A DNA stretch of 64,000 bases. Origin: Arthrobacter sp. OY3WO11 (GTDB taxonomy: Bacteria; Actinomycetota; Actinomycetes; Actinomycetales; Micrococcaceae). The notes below the pieces were generated by a model. The model was given only the letters and a program-made list of their open reading frames with translations, was not told where the DNA came from and did not search any database. The first letter of the stretch is position 1. Every line of letters starts with the position of its first letter. The translations under genes and the position numbers were made by a program. The stretch is from contig NZ_LWLP01000001.1 of NCBI RefSeq assembly GCF_001641125.1, positions 1,573,080 through 1,637,079 of the forward strand. Reading direction: 5' to 3'. This document shows, one piece after another, positions 58,948 through 64,000 of this stretch.

Positions 58948-61488
58948 CTAATTGACCGGTCCGGCCTGGTGGACCAGTTCCCCGGGCGCCGGTGCCGCCT
59001 CGGTCCGGTTGAGTTTGGCGCCCTCCACATCCACGTCAGGCAGGATCCGGTCCAGCCACCGGGGCAGCCACCAGGACTTTTCACCCAGCAGGTACATCAC
59101 GGCCGGGACGATGGTCATGCGCACCACGAAGGCGTCCAGGAGCACGCCGAACGCCATGGCAAAGCCCAGCGGCCGGACCATAGTGAGGTGGCTGAAGATG
59201 AAGCCGGCGAACACGCTGACCATGATGATCGCGGCGGCGGTCACCACAGCGGCCGCGTGGCGGAAGCCCACCCGGACGGCCTCCTTGGCGGTGGAGCCGT
59301 GCATGTAGGCCTCCCGCATGCCCGAGGCGATGAACACCTGGTAGTCCATGGCCAGGCCGAACAGCACACCGATCAGGATGATGGGCAGGAAGCTCAGCAC
59401 GGCCCCGGGGTTGGCGACGTCGAACACGCCGCCGAGCCAGCCCCACTGGTACACGGCCACCACGGCGCCGAAAGCTGCGGCGAGCGAGAGGAGGAAACCG
59501 CCCGTGGCCAGCAGCGGCACCACGATGGAGCGGAAGACCAGCAGCAGCAGGATCAGGGAAAGCCCGACGACGATCGCCAGGTAAGGCGGCAGGGCGTCAC
59601 CCAGCTTGGTGGAGACGTCGATGTTGCCGGCCGTCTGGCCGGTCAGGCCCATCGCCACCCCGTGCCCGGACTGGATTTCATCATTGAGGCCGCGGAGTTC
59701 GGACACCACGTTGACGGTGCTGGCGCTGGCCGGACCTTCCTCGGGGATGACCTGGAAGACGGCGGTCCGGCGGTCCTCGCTGAGGGCAACCGGCACGGCG
59801 GCCACTACATTGTCCACGGCGCGGAGCTTGTCAGCGACGTCGTACTGCAGGGTCTGTGCCTGGCCTTCATCGAGGCCGGCCGGGAACTCGCCTACGGCGA
59901 CGATGGGGCCGGTGACGCCCTCGCCGAAGCTGCGGGCCGTGAGGTCGTAGGCCTGGTAGGCCTCGGAGTCCACTGGTTCGGAGCCGCCGTCGGGCAGCGC
60001 GAGCTGCAGCTGGGTGGCTGGCAGCGCGAGGGTTCCCAGGAGGAGCACGCCGGCCAGGAGGGCCAGGACGGGGTGCCGGGTGACCAGGCCGCCCCAGCCG
60101 CGGGTGCTGCGCTCGCGGTCCTTGGCGTCATCGGCTGCTTCGTGGCCGGGCTCCGCGTTGTGGGCATCGGCCTTGGCCCAGGCCCGCCGGGAGATGATGC
60201 GCCGGCCTATCAGGGACAGCATGGCGGGCGTCAGGGTGATGGCCACCAGGACGGCCACGGCAACGGTGCCGGCCGCGGCCAGGCCCATGACGGTGAGGAA
60301 CGGCAGGCCCGGCACCACCAGTGCGGCGAGGGCAATGATCACGGTCAGGCCGGCGAAAACCACGGCGTTGCCGGAGGTGCCGGTGGCCCGCGCCACGGAT
60401 TCCTCTGGGTGCATCCCGGCCAGCAGCTGGGTCCGGTGGCGGTTGACGATGAAGAGGGAGTAGTCGATGCCCACGGCCAGGCCCAGCATGAGGGCCAGCA
60501 TGGGGGAGATGGAGCTCATGTCGAAGAGGCCGGACAGCGCGAACGTGATGCCGACCCCCACGCCGACGCCCACCACGGCCATCAGCAGCGGCAGCCCGGC
60601 GGCAACCAGCGTGCCCAGCATCAGGATCAGGACCAGGGCCGCGACCGCAATGCCGATGATCTCAGCGGTGCCGAAGAGTTCCGAGATGTCCTCGGTGATT
60701 TCCTTGCTGGCATAGGCGGTGACGCCGGCCCCGGACGTCTCGTGGGCGATGTCCTGGACCTGCTGGCGGACATCGGGGCTCAGGCCGTTGATGGAGGTGT
60801 TGAATTGCACTTGGGCCACGGCAGCGCGGCCGTCTTCGGACACGAACCGTATGGCTGATGACGCTTCTGCCTGGCGCTTGCCGAGTTCGAGCTTTGCCTT
60901 GCTGGTTTCCAGCTCCTGGGCGCCTGCCTCAAGCCTTGCCTGGCCCTCGGCCAGTGCGGCCTTTTGCTGGCCGAGCTGGGCCTCGATGAGCGCGGCAGGG
61001 GCGCCGGCTGCAGAAAGCTGCTGCTCTGCTGCGGCCAGCTGTGCCTGGCCGGTTTCGAGCTGGGCGCGCGAGGCGTCCAGCTGGGCCTGGCCGGCGGCAA
61101 GCTGCTGCTCGCCGTCGGTGATGGCCTGTCCTGCCTGGTCCACCTGGGCCTGCGTGGCGAAGGGATCCACGGTGCCGCGGACGACCGGCACGGTCTCAAG
61201 TTTCTTGAGCACATCCGTGACGGCGGTCCGGCTCTCGGCGGTAAAGCCGCCGTCGGGCGCCTCAAAAACGATGGTGGCGGTGCCTCCGGATGCCGAGGGA
61301 AGCTCTTCTTTCAGCTTGTCGGCAATCCGCTGCGTCTCCGTGCCGGGAATCTGGAAGTTGTTGGACAGCGTGCCATGGAACGCTGCTGCGGCACCGCCCA
61401 CGGCCAGCAGGGCGGCAAGCCAGAGGGAAATGACCAGCCAGCGCCGGCGGTAGGAGAACTTGCCCAGGCGGTAAAGGAACAGTGCCAT
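58948..61488 (-). CDS. MMPL-family RND transporter
   Basis: An 846-residue membrane protein with the two-half MMPL layout: a signal-anchor helix (WLVISLWLAALLAVGGAAAAF), a large extracytoplasmic loop, a membrane cluster (~265-430), a second loop and a second cluster (~660-815). The first loop holds a long coiled-coil made of repeated Gln/Ala/Leu-rich units (AAGQAQLDASRAQLETGQAQLAAAEQQL, ~135-210). The GIDYSLFIVNRHRTQ and AMDYQVFIASGMREA motifs carry the proton-relay Asp-Tyr pairs. The gene lies 18 bases downstream of a TetR gene, a typical drug- or lipid-exporter arrangement. The substrate is unknown. Confidence 0.92.
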   Translation of the reverse strand: MALFLYRLGKFSYRRRWLVISLWLAALLAVGGAAAAFHGTLSNNFQIPGTETQRIADKLKEELPSASGGTATIVFEAPDGGFTAESRTAVTDVLKKLETVPVVRGTVDPFATQAQVDQAGQAITDGEQQLAAGQAQLDASRAQLETGQAQLAAAEQQLSAAGAPAALIEAQLGQQKAALAEGQARLEAGAQELETSKAKLELGKRQAEASSAIRFVSEDGRAAVAQVQFNTSINGLSPDVRQQVQDIAHETSGAGVTAYASKEITEDISELFGTAEIIGIAVAALVLILMLGTLVAAGLPLLMAVVGVGVGVGITFALSGLFDMSSISPMLALMLGLAVGIDYSLFIVNRHRTQLLAGMHPEESVARATGTSGNAVVFAGLTVIIALAALVVPGLPFLTVMGLAAAGTVAVAVLVAITLTPAMLSLIGRRIISRRAWAKADAHNAEPGHEAADDAKDRERSTRGWGGLVTRHPVLALLAGVLLLGTLALPATQLQLALPDGGSEPVDSEAYQAYDLTARSFGEGVTGPIVAVGEFPAGLDEGQAQTLQYDVADKLRAVDNVVAAVPVALSEDRRTAVFQVIPEEGPASASTVNVVSELRGLNDEIQSGHGVAMGLTGQTAGNIDVSTKLGDALPPYLAIVVGLSLILLLLVFRSIVVPLLATGGFLLSLAAAFGAVVAVYQWGWLGGVFDVANPGAVLSFLPIILIGVLFGLAMDYQVFIASGMREAYMHGSTAKEAVRVGFRHAAAVVTAAAIIMVSVFAGFIFSHLTMVRPLGFAMAFGVLLDAFVVRMTIVPAVMYLLGEKSWWLPRWLDRILPDVDVEGAKLNRTEAAPAPGELVHQAGPVN

Positions 61489-61506
61489 GTAAGGTGACCG
61501 ATCTGA

Positions 61507-62211
61507 TCAGGAGGAACGGGAGGCTGAGGGTGAGGGGGCGGGCGTACTGCCCGTGGTGAAACCGGAACCGAGCAGGGCCATGGCGTCGATCAGGAGCTGC
61601 CTGAGTTCAGCGAGGGATGCCGGTGAGAGGTCGGCACCGCGGCGGGAAAACCAGACCTCCATGGCGGCCTTGCCGCAGGAAATCACCGACCCCGCCAGGG
61701 CGCGGAGGTAGAGCTCGTCCGCTGCGCCGGGCGTTGCGGACGCACGGTCGCGGGCCACTGCTGTGATCTGTTCCCGGCAGTGGTCCCAGGCTTCCAGTTC
61801 GGAATGGGACATCAGGTTGCTCTGCTGGGTCAGCGTGAACAGTTCGGCCAGCGGGGCCACCGTCATCGGATCCGCAAGCGCCATCAGTGCCTCCTGGGCG
61901 GACTGGAGGACGGGTTCGTCCGCGGGCCGGAGTTTGAACTGCTGGATGGCGTTGTCCAGGAAGCCGTGGGTGATGGAGGCCAGCGCGGCGTCGGTACTGC
62001 CGAAGTAGTTGAAGAAGGTCCGGCGTGAAATTCCGGCGGCGTCTGCGATGTCCTCGACGGTGAAGTTCCCGGGCCCCTTGCTGCGCAGAAGGGTCAGTGC
62101 GGCGTCAGTGATGGCCTGGCGGGTGGCGGCTTTGTTCAGCTCCCGCCGCGATGTCGGCGCGGGTGCCTGCGCGGAGGCTTCCGGCGGAATGGGGTCTGGG
62201 GAAACTGTCAC
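61507..62211 (-). CDS. TetR family regulator of the MMPL exporter
   Basis: A 234-residue TetR-type regulator with an N-terminal helix-turn-helix: TRQAITDAALTLLRSKGPGNFTVEDIADAAGISRRTFFNYFGSTDAALASI (about residues 30-80). The C-terminal part is a ligand/dimer domain. It is preceded by ~28 disordered Pro/Ala residues and ends in a Ser/Pro-rich tail. It lies directly upstream of the exporter gene, which it probably represses; a 14-bp palindrome in its own promoter is a likely binding site. Confidence 0.92.
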   Translation of the reverse strand: MTVSPDPIPPEASAQAPAPTSRRELNKAATRQAITDAALTLLRSKGPGNFTVEDIADAAGISRRTFFNYFGSTDAALASITHGFLDNAIQQFKLRPADEPVLQSAQEALMALADPMTVAPLAELFTLTQQSNLMSHSELEAWDHCREQITAVARDRASATPGAADELYLRALAGSVISCGKAAMEVWFSRRGADLSPASLAELRQLLIDAMALLGSGFTTGSTPAPSPSASRSS

Positions 62212-62224
62212 GTATTTACACTAG

Positions 62225-62238
62225 GTGCAACTTTGCAC
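62225..62238 (-). promoter_or_regulatory. Palindromic operator ahead of the TetR gene
   Basis: GTGCAA (62225-62230), CT, TTGCAC (62233-62238) form a 14-bp inverted repeat 13 bases before the TetR start, a typical autoregulatory site. Confidence 0.55.
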
Positions 62239-62374
62239 TCTGAGCAACTTGCTTTCACAGGAGAATGAAAGGTTCCGGACAGCTCTCCCATGACTTGCCC
62301 GCGGATGCTGGAAATGTCCCGAATAGGACTAACGATCAGCAGCCGTCCCGGACGGCAGTACCAGGAGACAAGAA

Positions 62375-62935
62375 ATGTCACGCACAAAGAAAATGACCCT
62401 CGGCCTGTCAGCTACGGCGCTGGCCCTTGGTGCCGGAATCGGCGTTGCCGGCATGGCCTCCGCCACCACAACACCGGCTCCCACCCCGAGCGCGAGCTCC
62501 AGCGCCTCGGCCGACGGGAGCACCAGCACCATGCCCGGCGGCATGGGCAAGCACGGCGGCCGGGGCGGTGAGCGCGGAATTGCCCAGGCGTCCGCACTGG
62601 CGGAGAAGCTGGGCGTTGAGGAAGCAAAGGTGACGGAGGCCCTGCAGGCCTTCCGCGAGGCCAACAAGCCCGCAGGTCCTCCGGCGGAGGGGGAGAAGCC
62701 TGATGCAGCCACCCGCGAGGCCGCCCTTGCGAAGTCGCTGGCTGAATCGCTTGGCATCGAGGAATCCACGGTCACCACGGCGCTGGAGGAGCTCCGCAGC
62801 GAACGGCAGGCAGAGAAGGCGGCGGGCCTGAAGACCCGGCTGGACCAGGCCGTCGCGGACGGGAAACTGACCCAGGCCGAGGCGGATGCCGTCACCAAGG
62901 CGGTGGAGAACGGCGTGATCGGCGGCGGGCACTGA
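62375..62935 (+). CDS. Secreted protein with two short helical repeats, unknown function
   Basis: A 186-residue protein with a Sec signal (MTLGLSATALALGAGIGVAGMASA, cleavage near 31). A Ser/Thr/Ala and Gly/His-rich stretch (MPGGMGKHGGRGGERG) follows, then two related helical units: ALAEKLGVEEAKVTEALQAFRE and SLAESLGIEESTVTTALEELRS. A last helix reads LDQAVADGKLTQAEADAVTKAVENG, like a ClpX/EF-hand-like repeat unit. AGGAGA lies before the ATG. It is divergent from the TetR gene. Function is unknown; such proteins are frequent in actinobacteria. Confidence 0.75.
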   Translation: MSRTKKMTLGLSATALALGAGIGVAGMASATTTPAPTPSASSSASADGSTSTMPGGMGKHGGRGGERGIAQASALAEKLGVEEAKVTEALQAFREANKPAGPPAEGEKPDAATREAALAKSLAESLGIEESTVTTALEELRSERQAEKAAGLKTRLDQAVADGKLTQAEADAVTKAVENGVIGGGH

Positions 62936-62985
62936 CCGCACTCCCTGCTGGATAGCGCCTTGCACGGAACCTAGGGCCATATACA

Positions 62986-63029
62986 GAAAGAAGTCCCCGG
63001 GAACGGTTGAGTTCCCGGGGACTTCTTTC
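62986..63029. terminator. Bidirectional terminator
   Basis: Nineteen-base perfect arms (62986-63004 and 63011-63029) with a six-base loop lie between the convergent secreted-protein and symporter genes. The A-rich and T-rich outer ends would serve both directions. Confidence 0.92.
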
Positions 63030-63050
63030 GTGATGGGTGAGCAGGGGCCC

Positions 63051-64000
63051 TTAGGCCTTCGCATCCTCCAGGTGGCGCGGAGCGGTGTCCGTGGTGGTCC
63101 CGTCCGACGATGCGGCGGCCGGCGTACCGGCGTCGGCAGCGTCGAAGCTGTCGTCAACAAACGGCGTGCCGTTGCGGGGCGCGTTGTACAGCTGCTCGTC
63201 CAGGATGCCCTGGCGCTTGGCCACGATGGTGGGGACCAGGGCCTGGCCGGCCACGTTGACCGCGGTGCGGCCCATGTCCAGGATCGGATCAATGGCCAGG
63301 AGGAGACCGACGCCGGCCAGCGGCAGTCCCAGCGTGGACAGCGTCAGCGTAAGCATCACCACGGCGCCGGTGGTACCGGCCGTGGCAGCGGAACCCAGCA
63401 CTGAGACCAGTGCGATCAGCAGGTACTGGGTGAAGTCCAGCTGGATGCCGAAGAACTGGGCCACGAAGATGGCTGAGATCGCGGGGTAGATCGCGGCGCA
63501 GCCGTCCATCTTGGTGGTGGCGCCCAGCGGCACGGCGAAGGAGGCGTAGGCGCGGGGGACGCCCAGGCTGCGTTCGGTGACGCGCTGGGTCAGGGGGAGG
63601 GTGCCCACGGAGGAGCGGGAGACGAAGGCCAGCTGGACGGCGGGCCACACGCCGGAGAAGTACTGCTTGACCGAGAGGCCGTGGGCACGGACCAGGATGG
63701 GGTACACCGCGAAGATGACCAGGGCCAGGCCCACGTAGATGGCGAAGGTGAACTTGCCCAGCGAACCGATGGTGTCCCAGCCGTAGACGGCAACGGCGTT
63801 GCCGATGAGGCCCACGGTGCCCAGCGGGGCGATGCGGATGATCCACCACAGCACCTTCTGGATGACGGCCAGCGCGGAAGCGTTCAGGCTCAGGAAGGGT
63901 TCGGCAGCCTTGCCCACCTTGAGTGCGGCAACACCGACGGCGATGGCGATCACGAGGATCTGGAGCACGTTGAAGTTGACGGAGGTGGTGACCGCGCCGG
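63051..64000 (-). CDS. Dicarboxylate/amino acid:cation symporter (partial, 5' end outside window)
   Basis: The frame is open to the right edge, so the N-terminus is missing; the visible ~316 residues are the C-terminal three quarters. DAACS-family signatures are SSVGTLPLTQRVTERSLGVPRAYASFAVPLGATTKMDGCAAIYP (re-entrant loop HP1 and TM7, where NMDGT is usual and KMDGC is seen), and AGVGLLLAIDPILDMGRTAVNVAGQ (HP2/TM8). It would import glutamate/aspartate or C4-dicarboxylates with Na+ or H+. A ~45-residue hydrophilic tail follows the last helix. Confidence 0.92.
   Translation of the reverse strand, partial: GAVTTSVNFNVLQILVIAIAVGVAALKVGKAAEPFLSLNASALAVIQKVLWWIIRIAPLGTVGLIGNAVAVYGWDTIGSLGKFTFAIYVGLALVIFAVYPILVRAHGLSVKQYFSGVWPAVQLAFVSRSSVGTLPLTQRVTERSLGVPRAYASFAVPLGATTKMDGCAAIYPAISAIFVAQFFGIQLDFTQYLLIALVSVLGSAATAGTTGAVVMLTLTLSTLGLPLAGVGLLLAIDPILDMGRTAVNVAGQALVPTIVAKRQGILDEQLYNAPRNGTPFVDDSFDAADAGTPAAASSDGTTTDTAPRHLEDAKA

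Noticed and set aside
58270..60858. 862-residue plus-strand open frame opposite maf and MMPL
   Set aside because: Rich in His/Gly/Gln repeats that mirror the antisense codons of the two real genes.

Overview
The window is GC-rich actinobacterial chromosome, most likely from the Micrococcaceae (Arthrobacter/Pseudarthrobacter-like). Supporting signs are strong G/C third-position bias, many GTG and TTG starts, a secreted Rpf protein, a HemD fused to a winged helix, GlnR-type operators upstream of the nitrate/nitrite genes, and an LpdA-like quinone reductase. Apart from one insertion element it reads as core chromosome. All assignments come from reading the sequence; no database search was run.

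Layout. 1-4.8 kb (-): moxR, a DUF58 gene and a TgpA-type transglutaminase (the last runs off the left edge). 5-11.2 kb (+): tatD, an rpf gene, rsmA, ispE and an ABC-F ATPase. 11.2-11.7 kb: a gene-free interval between convergent genes that holds a ~364-bp long imperfect palindrome. 11.7-16.7 kb: a TetR gene (-), tRNA-Gln, glmU, prs, rplY and pth. 16.8-22.2 kb: two tandem large ATP-binding LuxR regulators, the second apparently starting at CTG. 22.2-24.5 kb: a structured leader, then sufS and sufU. 24.5-27 kb (-): a small SCO4848-like membrane protein, a DUF2505 protein and an SDR/DUF2867 protein. 27-31.6 kb (+): mfd and a membrane-bound hydrolase-like protein. 31.6-35.1 kb (-): a small membrane protein, deoC, an FAD oxidoreductase and hemD-wHTH.

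35.1-39.5 kb: cobA and nirB on the minus strand (with hemD) and nirD divergent on the plus strand. A four-subsite GlnR-like operator lies between nirB and nirD. 39.5-44.3 kb: a phosphohexomutase, purine nucleoside phosphorylase, an LpdA-like reductase and two small proteins. 44.5-47.4 kb: a flavodoxin/HemG-like gene split by a ~2.27-kb IS30-family element that carries an extra small membrane-protein gene. 47.4-53.3 kb: a lipoprotein (+), then a nitrate assimilation operon (-) of nitrate/nitrite transporter, molybdopterin nitrate reductase and FAD/[2Fe-2S] electron-transfer subunit, again under a GlnR-like operator. 53.5-64 kb: an MHS-type transporter, a glutamine amidotransferase, an NTF2-like protein, acetyl/propionyl-CoA carboxylase alpha chain, maf, an MMPL exporter with its TetR regulator, a secreted repeat protein, and a dicarboxylate/amino-acid symporter that runs off the right edge.

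How the parts fit. The clearest functional theme is nitrogen assimilation: nitrate uptake and reduction (narK-nasA-nasB), nitrite reduction (nirB, nirD) and siroheme supply (cobA, hemD), with two matching GlnR-like operators that suggest joint control. The most unusual items are the passenger-carrying IS30 element, the long palindrome at 11.3-11.6 kb, the probable CTG start of the second LuxR regulator, and the structured leaders ahead of sufS and rpf.
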